DNA of 28,227 nt, from positions 1-28,227 of the forward strand of contig JBDSUJ010000092.1 of assembly GCA_039927815.1 (NCBI GenBank), read 5' to 3'. This document shows positions 11,351 through 20,114 of this stretch, one piece after another. The notes under the pieces were generated by a model. It was not told the origin of the DNA. It did no database searches and worked only from the letters and a program-made list of their open reading frames with translations. Numbering within the stretch: position 1 is the stretch's first letter; each line of letters opens with the position of its first letter. The translations under genes and the position numbers were made by a program. Origin of the DNA: Croceibacterium_A sp039927815 (lineage in GTDB: Bacteria > Pseudomonadota > Alphaproteobacteria > Sphingomonadales > Sphingomonadaceae).

Positions 11351-11378
11351 AGATGGCGTGGTATTTCCACGACACAAG
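11351..11378 (-). promoter_or_regulatory. RpoH (sigma-32)-type heat-shock promoter of clpB
   Basis: On the minus strand CTTGTGT, a 13-base spacer and CGCCATCT match the sigma-32 pattern CTTGAAA-N13/14-CCCCATNT with a perfect CTTG and seven of eight -10 positions. The box ends 29 bases before the clpB ATG, giving a short leader. clpB is a classic RpoH target, so position and gene identity agree. Confidence 0.75.
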
Positions 11379-11473
11379 GCCTGGTGTGTTAGCCCGTTAA
11401 AGGACCTGAAAAAGCGCTAGGGCAAGGCCGATCGACATGCCATTCTGTCCGTTCAGACAGGGGGCCAGTACGC

Positions 11474-12787
11474 ATGGAAGTAGCCGTCGATGGGGGCCTG
11501 CCGATAGACCCCGAACTCGATTTCACGCCCAGCCAGCGCCGCCGCGCCATCGCGGCCGCCACCATCGGGAACGGCCTCGAATTCTACGATTTCGTCACGT
11601 TCGCGTTCTTCGCGATCGAAATCGGGCACACCTTCTTCCCCTCTCAAAGCGCTTTTGTCAGCCTGATGGCGTCGCTCGGGACATTCTGGGCCGGGTTCCT
11701 GACGCGTCCATTGGGCGCTTACGTGCTGGGCGGCTATGCCGATCGCGTCGGGCGCAAGCCGGCAATGTTGCTGAGCATGGTGCTGATGGGGACCGGCATC
11801 GCCTTGCTGGCGCTGACCCCCGGCTATGCCCGCATCGGCGTGGCGGCGCCGATAATCGCGGTGCTGGCGCGAATGCTGCAGGGCTTCGCGCTGGGCGGCG
11901 AGGTCGGATCGGCGACCGTGTACATGATGGAGAGCGCGACCACCCGCAACCGCGGCTGGACGATGAGCTGGCAAGGCGCCAGCCAAGGCGTGGCGGGGAC
12001 CGTCGGTGCCGGCGTGGGCCTGCTGCTGAGCCTGTTCCTGACGGGCCCTGAACTGAGTTCGTACGGGTGGCGGATCGCACTGCTGCTGGGCGTCTCGATC
12101 GTTCCGTTCGCGATCTGGGTCCGCAATTCGCTGCCTGACACACATGCCGGCGAGCATCGCGCCGAAACGGCCGTGCCCGGCGCATTGCGGACTTACCTGC
12201 GGCCCGTCGTGTGCGGCTTCATCATCATCGCCAGCGGGACAATCGGAACCTACATCTTCGACTACATGACCACGTATGGACAGGCGACGTTACACTTGTC
12301 CGCCACGGTGTCACAGGGGGGCCAATTTGCCAACAATGCAGTCGGAGTGGTCTCGGTCATGCTCGGCGGCGCACTGAGCGACCGCATCGGCCGCCGCCCG
12401 GTACAATTATGGTCGCAGCTCGGGTTCGCGGCGTGCATCGTTCCGTGCTTTATGTGGCTGACGCATGGCCGGGACGCGGTCAGCTTCATTGGCGCGAACC
12501 TGCTCATGTCGGCGCTGGGCAATTTCATGAGCGGAGCGACATACGCAGCCATCACCGAAAGCGTGCCGCGCGCGGTCCGCAGCCGCACGTTCGCGCTGGT
12601 CTACTCGCTGCCGGTGATGATTTTCGGCGGCAGCACTCAGTTGATGGTCACCTGGCTGCTCCACGTCACCGGCAGCTCGATGGCGATCGCGTGGTACCTG
12701 ACGGTGGTGACACTGATCGGTGCCGGGGCGATGGTGGCGATGCGCGAAAGCGCCCCGGTCAGGCTGCGGGCAGCGTCCGCTCCCTGA
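11474..12787 (+). CDS. MFS transporter, metabolite:H+ symporter (MHS) family
   Basis: 437-residue inner-membrane transporter with 12 predicted helices. GNGLEFYDFVTFAFFA at about residues 32-47 is the MHS first-helix signature; RPLGAYVLGGYADRVGRKPAM holds the MFS loop 2-3 motif G-x3-D-R-x-G-R-K, repeated in the second half as GGALSDRIGRRPVQ; ARMLQGFALGGEVGSATVYMMES is the helix 4-5 region of the ProP/KgtP/citrate-type carriers. The family imports organic acids or osmolytes with protons; the substrate is not predictable from these motifs. GGGGG about 8-10 bases before the ATG acts as the ribosome-binding site. It is divergent from clpB, with 152 bases between them. Confidence 0.92.
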   Translation: MEVAVDGGLPIDPELDFTPSQRRRAIAAATIGNGLEFYDFVTFAFFAIEIGHTFFPSQSAFVSLMASLGTFWAGFLTRPLGAYVLGGYADRVGRKPAMLLSMVLMGTGIALLALTPGYARIGVAAPIIAVLARMLQGFALGGEVGSATVYMMESATTRNRGWTMSWQGASQGVAGTVGAGVGLLLSLFLTGPELSSYGWRIALLLGVSIVPFAIWVRNSLPDTHAGEHRAETAVPGALRTYLRPVVCGFIIIASGTIGTYIFDYMTTYGQATLHLSATVSQGGQFANNAVGVVSVMLGGALSDRIGRRPVQLWSQLGFAACIVPCFMWLTHGRDAVSFIGANLLMSALGNFMSGATYAAITESVPRAVRSRTFALVYSLPVMIFGGSTQLMVTWLLHVTGSSMAIAWYLTVVTLIGAGAMVAMRESAPVRLRAASAP

Positions 12788-12844
12788 CATCGCCCCACTG
12801 CGCGCGGCGTTCGATCAGCGATGGGCGGTGTGCTGGAAAGTGCG

Positions 12845-15733
12845 ATGCGCCATGCTATGCTGGCGGCGATGATTCTGCTTCGCCGGGCACTCGCCACCAC
12901 GCTTTCGTGTGCCCTTGCCTCCTGCGCGACGGCGTCCCGGCCGCAAATCGCCCCGCCCGCCCTGGTTGCCGCCGTGGAGCCCTCGTCGCTCACCCGGCTG
13001 GTCGCCCAGGTCGACATCCCGTACCAGCGGTTCACGCTGCCCAATGGGCTGACCGCGCTGATCCACACCGATCGCAAGGCGCCGATCGTGGGGGTGACGA
13101 TCTATTACCGGGTTGGGTCGAAAAACGAACCGCGCGGCCACACCGGCTTCGCCCATCTGTTCGAGCACCTGATGTTCGGTGGCAGCGAGAACGTGCCCAA
13201 TTTCGACGCTCCGCTCGAAGCCGCCGGGGCTGGCGGCAGCAATGCCTCCACGTGGTATGACCGGACCGCTTATGTCGAGACCGTGCCGACCGGCGCGCTC
13301 GACCTGGCGCTGTTCCAGGAAAGCGACCGCATGGGCCACCTGCTCGGCGCGGTCAGCCAGGACAAGCTCGATAAGCAGCGCGGCGTGGTCCAGAACGAGA
13401 AGCGCCAGCGCGACAATCAGCCCTATGGCCTGGTCGAATACAAGATCAACCAGGCGCTGTTCCCGGTCGGCCATCCCTATAACCATTCGGTGATCGGTTC
13501 GATGGCCGATCTCGACGCGGCGACGGTATCCGACGTCCATCGATGGTTCGCTGAACACTACGGCCCGAACAACGTCGTGCTGGTGCTGGCCGGCGACATC
13601 GACGCGGCGACCGCACGGCCGATGATCGAGCGCTGGTTCGGCGACATCCCGCGTGGACCCGAAGTGGCCCGAAGCACCGCCAGCCCGGTGACTTTGGCCG
13701 CTCCCGTAGACCAGCAGATTGCCGACCAGGTTCCCGTTACCCGGATTTACCGGGCGTGGAGCGGGCCGTCCTTGACCGATCCTGACGCAGTGCCGCTGGC
13801 GGCCGGGCTCTATGTTCTCGGCGGGCTCGCAAGCTCGCGGCTCGACAATGCGCTGGTGCGCGGCCGCCAATTGGCCGTGGCGGTGACCGCCGGGGCACAG
13901 CAGGAGGAGGAAGTCGCGGTACTGCAGGCGACGATGGATGTGAAACCGGGTGTCGACGTGACGCAAGCCGAGACGGCGTTCGGTAAGGTGATTGCCGATT
14001 TCATCGCCAGCGGGCCCACTCAGGACGAGCTGCAACGCGCTGCGACCCAACTGGTCTCGGGCCAGATCGGCGCGCTCGAGCTGGTCGGCGGGAACGGCGG
14101 CAAAGGCGCCACGCTGGCCGAGGGGCTGCTTTATGCGAGCGATCCGGCCAACTACAAGAAAGAGCTTGTCCGGCTGGCCACGGTCACGCCCGGCGAAGTC
14201 CGCGCCGCGCTGCAGCGCTGGCTGACCCGGCCGGCCTATACCCTGACAGTTGTGCCCGGGAAGCGGACCGAGGATGGCGCAGCGCTGGGCGGATGGGGCG
14301 ACGAGGGCACGGGCCCCACGCTGCCCAAGGATCCACACGCGCCCGTCACGGTCACCCGCACCGGGCCGGCGCGAACCGCCCCGCCGGTGCTGCCGGTGGC
14401 CGACGTGACTTTTCCGGCGATCGAGCACGCCCGTCTTTCGAACGGTATCCCGGTCTCGCTCGCCCGCCGAACCGCGATCCCCAAGCTGTCGCTTGCGCTG
14501 ACGTTTGACGCGGGCGAGGCGGCCGATGGCGGTGCGCGCGCGGGCACCCAGTCGCTGATGATGGACTTGCTCGAAGAGGGCACGGCGACGCGCACCGCCG
14601 AGGAAATCGCCATCGCGCAGGAGCGGCTCGGGGCCGCGATCGGCACGGGCACAACGCGCGATACCAGTGCGGTATCGCTGACCGCGCTGACCGCTAACCT
14701 GGCGCCGTCACTGGCGCTGATGGCCGACCTGGTGCGCAATCCCGCCTTCGCAACCGCCGATGTCGCGCGAGTCAAAGCGCAGCGGCTGGCCGAGATCGCG
14801 CAGGAGCAGGCGGACCCCAGTTCGATCGCCGCGCGCGCCTTCGGGCCGCTGGTTTATGGCGACGCCCATCCCTACGGGTCAGTCGGTGACAGCGGCCGGG
14901 CCGCGGTAGTCGAAGCTCTGACCCCGGCGGCGTTGCGCGCCGAGCATGACAAATGGCTCCGCCCCGATCTCGCCCGCATCACAGCCGCCGGCGACGTGAC
15001 AATGGCCGAGCTCGTGCCCCAGCTCGAAGCCGCCTTTGGCACCTGGCGTGCGCCCGGCACCCCCGCCCCGCGCAAGAATCTCGCCCTGCCGGTCCCGCCA
15101 CCGCGCCAACGGCTGGTGCTGATCGACCGGCCGAATTCGCCGCAAAGCGTTCTGTTGATCGGCCGCGTGCTGCCGCTCACCGGAACCGCGCGCAACGTCG
15201 AAGCGCTCGGTCTCGCCAACGAGGTCCTCGGCAGCGGCTTCCTGTCGCGGCTGATGACTCACTTGCGTGAGGAGAAAGGCTGGACTTACGGCATCAGCAG
15301 CGTGGTGCCGTGGTCGCAGGGCCCGCGCACGCTCCAGGTGGTGGCGCCGGTACAAAGCGACCGGACAGCGGATTCGATCCGCCTGATCCTCGCCGACATG
15401 GCCGCGTTTCCCGCCACCATGGGAATCGATCCGGTCGAGCTGCAGCGCGCGACCGAGGGCAATATCCGCAATCTGCCCGCCAACTTCGAGACCAACGGCG
15501 CGGTCCTGAGCGCCATGCTCCGCAATGAACTGCTCGGGCGGCCGGACAACTACTACGCCACCCTGCCGGCGATCTACCGCGCGCTGGACGCCGCGCGGAT
15601 CGACGCCGCCGCGCGCCGCTACCTCGGGGCCGACAACCTGACGATCGTGGTGGTGGGCGACCGCGCCAAGATCGAAAGCCAGCTCAAGACACTCAATATG
15701 CCGATCGAGGTGCTCGACGCCGCCGCGCTCTAG
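12845..15733 (+). CDS. M16-family zinc metallopeptidase, two-domain, predicted lipoprotein
   Basis: About 962 residues, a fused pair of insulinase/pitrilysin halves. The first half has the inverted zinc motif HLFEH at residues 104-108 with the distal glutamate in VVQNEKRQ (Glu185), the usual spacing. The second half lacks the zinc motif and keeps the LREEKGWTYGIS segment of the non-catalytic domain with its Arg/Tyr pair. An N-terminal hydrophobic stretch ends in LASC (Cys27), a lipobox, so the protein is probably lipid-anchored facing the periplasm, where such enzymes degrade peptides. Start choice: the ATG at 12845 follows GGAAAG at good spacing; ATGs at 12821 and 12869 are in frame, and the latter also leaves a complete lipoprotein signal. 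chrA follows after 41 bases. Confidence 0.93.
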   Translation: MRHAMLAAMILLRRALATTLSCALASCATASRPQIAPPALVAAVEPSSLTRLVAQVDIPYQRFTLPNGLTALIHTDRKAPIVGVTIYYRVGSKNEPRGHTGFAHLFEHLMFGGSENVPNFDAPLEAAGAGGSNASTWYDRTAYVETVPTGALDLALFQESDRMGHLLGAVSQDKLDKQRGVVQNEKRQRDNQPYGLVEYKINQALFPVGHPYNHSVIGSMADLDAATVSDVHRWFAEHYGPNNVVLVLAGDIDAATARPMIERWFGDIPRGPEVARSTASPVTLAAPVDQQIADQVPVTRIYRAWSGPSLTDPDAVPLAAGLYVLGGLASSRLDNALVRGRQLAVAVTAGAQQEEEVAVLQATMDVKPGVDVTQAETAFGKVIADFIASGPTQDELQRAATQLVSGQIGALELVGGNGGKGATLAEGLLYASDPANYKKELVRLATVTPGEVRAALQRWLTRPAYTLTVVPGKRTEDGAALGGWGDEGTGPTLPKDPHAPVTVTRTGPARTAPPVLPVADVTFPAIEHARLSNGIPVSLARRTAIPKLSLALTFDAGEAADGGARAGTQSLMMDLLEEGTATRTAEEIAIAQERLGAAIGTGTTRDTSAVSLTALTANLAPSLALMADLVRNPAFATADVARVKAQRLAEIAQEQADPSSIAARAFGPLVYGDAHPYGSVGDSGRAAVVEALTPAALRAEHDKWLRPDLARITAAGDVTMAELVPQLEAAFGTWRAPGTPAPRKNLALPVPPPRQRLVLIDRPNSPQSVLLIGRVLPLTGTARNVEALGLANEVLGSGFLSRLMTHLREEKGWTYGISSVVPWSQGPRTLQVVAPVQSDRTADSIRLILADMAAFPATMGIDPVELQRATEGNIRNLPANFETNGAVLSAMLRNELLGRPDNYYATLPAIYRALDAARIDAAARRYLGADNLTIVVVGDRAKIESQLKTLNMPIEVLDAAAL

Positions 15734-15774
15734 CGCGGCTTCCCTTTGCCGCCGCCCCCGGGCAGGAAGCCGCC

Positions 15775-16965
15775 ATGGAACCGCCTGCCAGCGAAATCGC
15801 GATCCCGCATCTGTCGTTGCCGGCGCTGTTTGCCAAGTTTCTGCGCTTTGGCCTGCTCGCGTTCGGCGGGCCCGTGGCGCAGATCGCGCTGATCCGGCAC
15901 GCGCTGGTCGACGAGGAAAAGTGGCTTCCGAGCGCGCGTTTCAACCGCTTGCTCGCGGTGATGCAAGTGCTGCCCGGGCCCGAGGCGCATGAGCTGTGCG
16001 TTCATCTGGGCCTTATGGCGCGCGGGCGCGTCGGGGGCCTGCTCGCCGGGCTCGGCTTCATGTTGCCGGGGTTCGTGCTGATGCTGGCGTGCAGCTGGGC
16101 CTATGCCGAATATATCGTCGGACAGCCGCAGCTGACGCCGGTGTTGCTGGGTGTCCAGGTGGCGGTGCTGGCGGTCATCGCCCGTTCGGTCCAGCGGATC
16201 GGGCAACATATCCTGACCGACTGGACGCTCGCTGGAATTGCGCTGCTGGCGGCCGCGGCAACGCTCGCCGGGCTGCCGTTCTGGGTCCCACTGGTGGCCG
16301 GTGCCTTCGCCTACTCGCGGCCGGCGCGCCCGGCGGCGGCGCTGGCGCTGGCGGCGGTGCTGACGCTGGGCGCATGGCTGCTGCTGCCGACGGAACCCGC
16401 CGCTGCGCTGCTGGGGCGCGCGGGCACGCCGGCGACGACCGCTGCGCTGTTCGTCGCCGGGCTCAAAGGTGGGTTGCTCACGTTCGGCGGCGCTTACACC
16501 GCTATCCCCTATGTGCGCGCGGACACCGTTGGGCGCGGCTGGCTGGGCGATGGCGCGTTTCTTGACGGGGTCGCGCTGGCCAATGTCCTGCCCGCGCCGC
16601 TGGTTATCTTCGCGACGTTCGTCGGTTACCAGGCCGGCGGATTGCCCGGCGCGTTGGCCGCCACCGCCGGGATGTTCCTGCCCGCGTTCGCGTTCTCGCT
16701 GGTGTTCTTCGAACGGCTTGAGCACGTGATCGACCACCCCCGCCTGCAGCGCACGCTCGACGGCGTGGCGGGTGCAGCGGTCGGGATCATTGCGGCAACG
16801 TTGATCTTGCTCGGGGTGTCGGCATGGCAGCGGCTTGCCACGCCGCTCCTCGCGCTGCCGATCTTCGCGCTCGCGGCGCTCGCGGCATGGCGGATCAAGG
16901 GCAAGTGGGTGACTCCGGCGATCGTCGCCTTCGGCGCCGCGGCGGGGGCCTTGGTGCTGCGCTAG
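15775..16965 (+). CDS. chrA: Chromate transporter, ChrA/CHR family (two-domain form)
   Basis: 396-residue membrane protein with two tandem CHR domains. The N-terminal half has FLRFGLLAFGGPVAQI, the MQVLPGPEAHEL segment and GGLLAGLGFMLPGFVLM. The C-terminal half repeats the pattern with FVAGLKGGLLTFGGAYTAIP, NVLPAPLVIFATFVGY and GMFLPAFAFSL. ChrA proteins export chromate from the cytoplasm, though many chromosomal copies have no proven chromate phenotype. No chrB or sulfur-assimilation gene lies next to it, so the substrate stays provisional. AGGAAG precedes the ATG. Its TAG stop shares the palindrome CTAG with the stop of trmL on the other strand. Confidence 0.9.
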   Translation: MEPPASEIAIPHLSLPALFAKFLRFGLLAFGGPVAQIALIRHALVDEEKWLPSARFNRLLAVMQVLPGPEAHELCVHLGLMARGRVGGLLAGLGFMLPGFVLMLACSWAYAEYIVGQPQLTPVLLGVQVAVLAVIARSVQRIGQHILTDWTLAGIALLAAAATLAGLPFWVPLVAGAFAYSRPARPAAALALAAVLTLGAWLLLPTEPAAALLGRAGTPATTAALFVAGLKGGLLTFGGAYTAIPYVRADTVGRGWLGDGAFLDGVALANVLPAPLVIFATFVGYQAGGLPGALAATAGMFLPAFAFSLVFFERLEHVIDHPRLQRTLDGVAGAAVGIIAATLILLGVSAWQRLATPLLALPIFALAALAAWRIKGKWVTPAIVAFGAAAGALVLR

Positions 16966-17420
16966 ATCCGCCCACGCAGCGCCTGGTAAGCGGCCGCCGC
17001 GACGGTGTTGGCGAGGTTGAGCGAACGAACCTTGTCCGAGCGCATCGGCAGGCTGAACTGGCGCCCCGGCCACGCCCGCCAGATGACCTCGGGGATGCCG
17101 GTGGTTTCCTTGCCGAAGACCAGCATCGCGTCCTCGGGATAGTCCGGCTCGTAGAACGAGGTCGCGGCGTGTTCCTCGAACAGGAACAGCTGGTCGGCGC
17201 GCGGCTGGCGTTCGGCGATGAAGGCGTCCCAGCTGGCGAATTCGGCGAGCCGCACATGCGGCCAGTAGTCGAGGCCCGAGCGCTTCACCCGCGCGTCGGA
17301 AATTCGAAAGCCCAGCGGATGGATCAGCACCAGCTCCGCCTCCAGCGCCACGCAGGTACGCCCGACCGCGCCGGTGTTGCCGGGAATGTCGGGCTGGATC
17401 AGGACGATGCTCAGCGGCAT
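16962..17420 (-). CDS. trmL: tRNA (cytidine/uridine-34 2'-O)-methyltransferase TrmL
   Basis: 152-residue SPOUT (SpoU-TrmD knot) methyltransferase. NTG at residues 15-17 in the first motif, FGKETTGIP at 102-110 and SLPMRSDKVRSLNLANTV up to 140 form the trefoil-knot SAM site typical of TrmL, which methylates the wobble ribose of tRNA-Leu isoacceptors. The length matches the short TrmL class without an extra RNA-binding domain. It starts 7 bases after the gatB stop with GGGGTGAG as ribosome-binding site overlapping that stop, so it is the last gene of the gat transcript. It converges on chrA with stop codons overlapping in CTAG; no terminator is visible between them. Confidence 0.95.
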   Translation of the reverse strand: MPLSIVLIQPDIPGNTGAVGRTCVALEAELVLIHPLGFRISDARVKRSGLDYWPHVRLAEFASWDAFIAERQPRADQLFLFEEHAATSFYEPDYPEDAMLVFGKETTGIPEVIWRAWPGRQFSLPMRSDKVRSLNLANTVAAAAYQALRGRI

Positions 17421-17427
17421 CGTGCGC

Positions 17428-18930
17428 TCACCCCAGTTTCTGCTTGAGGACCTGGTTGATCATCTGCGGGTTGGCCTTGCCCTGCATGGCTTTCATCGTC
17501 TGGCCGACGAAGAACCCGAACAGGGCTTCCTTGCCGCCGCGATACTGGGCGACCTTGTCGGCATTGGCGGTCAGGATCGCGTCCACCGCGGCTTCGATCG
17601 CGCCGCTGTCGCTTTCCTGCCGCAGGCCTTCGCGTTCGACGATCGCGCTGGCGCCGTCGCCGGTCGCGAGCATGGTTTCGAGCACCTGCGTGCCGATGGT
17701 GGCGGAGATCGTGCCGTTGCCGACCAACGCCAGCAGTTCGGCCGCCTGGGCCTGGCTGACCGGGCTGCTGGCAAGCTCGTGGCCGCCCTTGTTGAGCGCG
17801 CCGAAGAATTCCGAGATCAGCCAGTTGGCGGTCGGCTTGGCGACATCCGCCTCGGCCTTGCCTTGCGCCGCTGCTGCGGCGGCCAGCAGGACTTCGAACC
17901 AGCGCGCGGTCTCGACCTCGGCGGTCAGGACATTGGCGTTGTAGGCGCTCAGCCCGAAAGCCTCGACAAACCGCCGCCGCTTGGCGTCGGGGAGTTCGGG
18001 CAAGCTGGCGCGGCATTCGTCGAGAAACGCCTGGTCGAGCTCGAGCGGCAGCAGGTCGGGATCGGGAAAATAGCGGTAATCGTGCGCGTCTTCCTTGCTC
18101 CGCATCGACCGGGTCGTCCCGGTGCCGGGATCGAACAGGCGGGTTTCCTGGACGATCGCGCCGCCGTCCTCGATCGCTTCGACCTGGCGGCGCGCCTCGT
18201 GTTCGATGGTCTGCATGACGAACCGCACCGAGTTGACGTTCTTGGTCTCGGTCCGCGTGCCCAATTCGCCGCCCGGCTTCCTGACGCTGACGTTGACGTC
18301 GGCGCGCATCGAGCCTTCTTCCATGTTACCGTCGCAGCTGCCGACATAGCGCAGGATCGAACGCAGCTTGCGAACATAGGCGCCGGCCTCGGCAGGCGAG
18401 CGCATGTCGGGGCGGCTGACGATCTCCATCAGCGCGACGCCCGAGCGGTTGAGATCGACGTAGCTCATGCTCGGATGCTGGTCGTGCATCAGCTTGCCCG
18501 CGTCCTGCTCGACATGGATCCGCTCGATACCGATCACCTTGTCGCCCGCGATGCCGGCTTTCTCGTCCGCGTCGATGGTCAGCGTGCCTTCGCCCACCAG
18601 CGGATGGTACAGCTGGCTGATCTGGTAGCCCTGCGGCAAATCGGCATAAAAGTAGTTCTTGCGGTCGAACCGGCTCCACGGATTGATCTGCGCCTCGATC
18701 GCCATGCCGGTGCGGACCGCCTGGCGGATGCACTCGCGGTTGGGCACCGGCAGCATGCCGGGCATGGCCGCGTCGACCAGCGAAACTTGCGCGTTGGGTT
18801 CGGCCCCGAACTCGGTCGAGGCGCCGGAGAACAGCTTGGCCTTGCTGCTGACCTGGGCGTGGACTTCGAGCCCGACCACGACTTCCCAGTCGCCGGTCCG
18901 GCCGTGGATGCGATAAGCGGTTTCAGTCAT
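17428..18930 (-). CDS. gatB: Aspartyl/glutamyl-tRNA amidotransferase subunit B
   Basis: 500 residues. With GatA and GatC it converts Glu-tRNA(Gln) and/or Asp-tRNA(Asn) to the amide form; GatB carries the kinase and tRNA-binding parts. DWEVVVGLEVHAQVSSKAKLF opens the protein, followed by MPGMLPVPN, the RKNYFYADLPQGYQISQ region and YVDLNRSGVALMEIVSRPDM. The C-terminal YqeY-like tail domain ends NPQMINQVLKQKLG. A longer in-frame reading from 19113 adds residues antiparallel to the acyltransferase coding frame and is rejected. The ATG at 18928-18930 forms ATGA with the stop of the upstream acyltransferase gene, a 4-base overlap pointing to translational coupling, and has little ribosome-binding site of its own. 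Confidence 0.97.
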   Translation of the reverse strand: MTETAYRIHGRTGDWEVVVGLEVHAQVSSKAKLFSGASTEFGAEPNAQVSLVDAAMPGMLPVPNRECIRQAVRTGMAIEAQINPWSRFDRKNYFYADLPQGYQISQLYHPLVGEGTLTIDADEKAGIAGDKVIGIERIHVEQDAGKLMHDQHPSMSYVDLNRSGVALMEIVSRPDMRSPAEAGAYVRKLRSILRYVGSCDGNMEEGSMRADVNVSVRKPGGELGTRTETKNVNSVRFVMQTIEHEARRQVEAIEDGGAIVQETRLFDPGTGTTRSMRSKEDAHDYRYFPDPDLLPLELDQAFLDECRASLPELPDAKRRRFVEAFGLSAYNANVLTAEVETARWFEVLLAAAAAAQGKAEADVAKPTANWLISEFFGALNKGGHELASSPVSQAQAAELLALVGNGTISATIGTQVLETMLATGDGASAIVEREGLRQESDSGAIEAAVDAILTANADKVAQYRGGKEALFGFFVGQTMKAMQGKANPQMINQVLKQKLG

Positions 18931-20114
18931 GGCCCGGGCGATACCGGCGCTTGGGCCGGGATGAAAGTACCAGATTGCGGGGCGACTGGCGCCGTTGTCG
19001 GCCCGAGGCGGCGGGTCCAGTGGCGCGTAGGCTCCTCGATGAAGCGCCACGCCAGCCACGCCGCCATCAGTGCCAGCGCGGTCAGGCCCAGCGTGATCAG
19101 CGTGGCCAGCCACAAGGGCGGAGCGACACGGAGCAAGCCGAAGGTGTTGCGCCCCGGCCTGATCCAGTCGGCATGCCCGGCCGCGGCAAACACGCGCGGC
19201 AGGAAGCGGTTGGACAGGATGACGAAGACCAAGTGGACCATGTAGAGCGCGAACGACAGCTGGCCGAGCCTGACCAGCGGGCGCATTTGCAGCGCGCGGC
19301 TGGCGATCCCCCCGTCACGCGCTAACACCAGCACCATCGCGGCGTACAGCGCGTCCGCAAGGGGGATCGACGCGGCGGACTTGCCCGGCATCCACAGCAA
19401 CCCCACAAACGCGGCGAGGAGCCCGCATTCGGCAACGCTCAACACCGCCGCGCCGGGCTGCACCCGCAGCAGGCGCCGGTGGAGCCAGAAGCACCCCACC
19501 CCGAGCGGGAATCCGAGCAACCCGCGCTGGAGCAGGCGGCTGAAGCCGATGACGTTGAACCCGCTGTGCAGCGCCCAAGCCGATGCGCCGGCCAACCCCA
19601 GCGCCACGGCGATCGCCCACCGCCCGCGCCCGAACAGCGCGGCCGCGAGGATGTAGACCACCAGCTCGACCGCCACCGCCCAGCTGACCGGCGCGTAAAA
19701 ATTGCCCGCCCCGCGCACGAACGCGTCGAACAGGAACACCCCGCGCGCCAGCTCGGAGAGCGAATGGCTTTCGTGCAGCACCGGGCGGAAGACGAGGAAT
19801 TCGAGCGCCACGAACAGCGCCACGGTGACGATGTGAAGCGGATAGAGCCGACCCAGCCGCACCAGCAGGAAGCCGCCGCGCGGATAGCCGTGTGCCAGTC
19901 GCGCGCCATAGCTGGCGGCGATCACGAAGCCCGACAGGATGAAGAAGAAATCGACCAGGATCCAGCCCGAGCGAAACGGCGTGAACCCGGCGACCCAACC
20001 GAAATCGCCCATGTGGTAATACATCACGCTGATCGCGGCGATCCCGCGTAGCGAATCGAGCGCGATGAACCGCTCCGCACCGGCCGGGCGGGCGGCAGGC
20101 GTGGTTACCACCAT
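18927..20114 (-). CDS. Acyltransferase family 3 (AT3) membrane protein, embedded in the gat operon
   Basis: 395-residue integral membrane acyltransferase with about ten hydrophobic helices. IALDSLRGIAAISVMYYH near residues 17-34 carries the conserved Arg and His of acyltransferase_3 (PF01757), followed by GWILVDFFFILSGFVIA, RLGRLYPLHI and, late, LGQLSFALYMVHL. Members acetylate or acylate exported sugars, lipids or glycans using acyl-CoA; the acceptor here is unknown. The hydrophilic tail after about residue 370 is Pro/Ala-rich. The start ATG lies inside the last codons of gatA (10-base overlap, GGAG 4 bases before it) and the stop overlaps the gatB ATG, so it is fully locked into the gat operon. 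It has no evident link to tRNA amidation. Confidence 0.9.
   Translation of the reverse strand: MVVTTPAARPAGAERFIALDSLRGIAAISVMYYHMGDFGWVAGFTPFRSGWILVDFFFILSGFVIAASYGARLAHGYPRGGFLLVRLGRLYPLHIVTVALFVALEFLVFRPVLHESHSLSELARGVFLFDAFVRGAGNFYAPVSWAVAVELVVYILAAALFGRGRWAIAVALGLAGASAWALHSGFNVIGFSRLLQRGLLGFPLGVGCFWLHRRLLRVQPGAAVLSVAECGLLAAFVGLLWMPGKSAASIPLADALYAAMVLVLARDGGIASRALQMRPLVRLGQLSFALYMVHLVFVILSNRFLPRVFAAAGHADWIRPGRNTFGLLRVAPPLWLATLITLGLTALALMAAWLAWRFIEEPTRHWTRRLGPTTAPVAPQSGTFIPAQAPVSPGP

Noticed and set aside
18931..19113. N-terminally extended gatB reading from 19113
   Set aside because: The extension lies within the acyltransferase coding region in another frame and has no GatB similarity; the family start MTETAYRIHG at 18930 fits better.
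17374..19245. 623-codon open frame opposite gatB, and similar long ones at 12815-14428 and 15730-17073 on the minus strand
   Set aside because: All lie antisense to genes with clear family motifs and show Arg/Asp/His-rich translations without domains.
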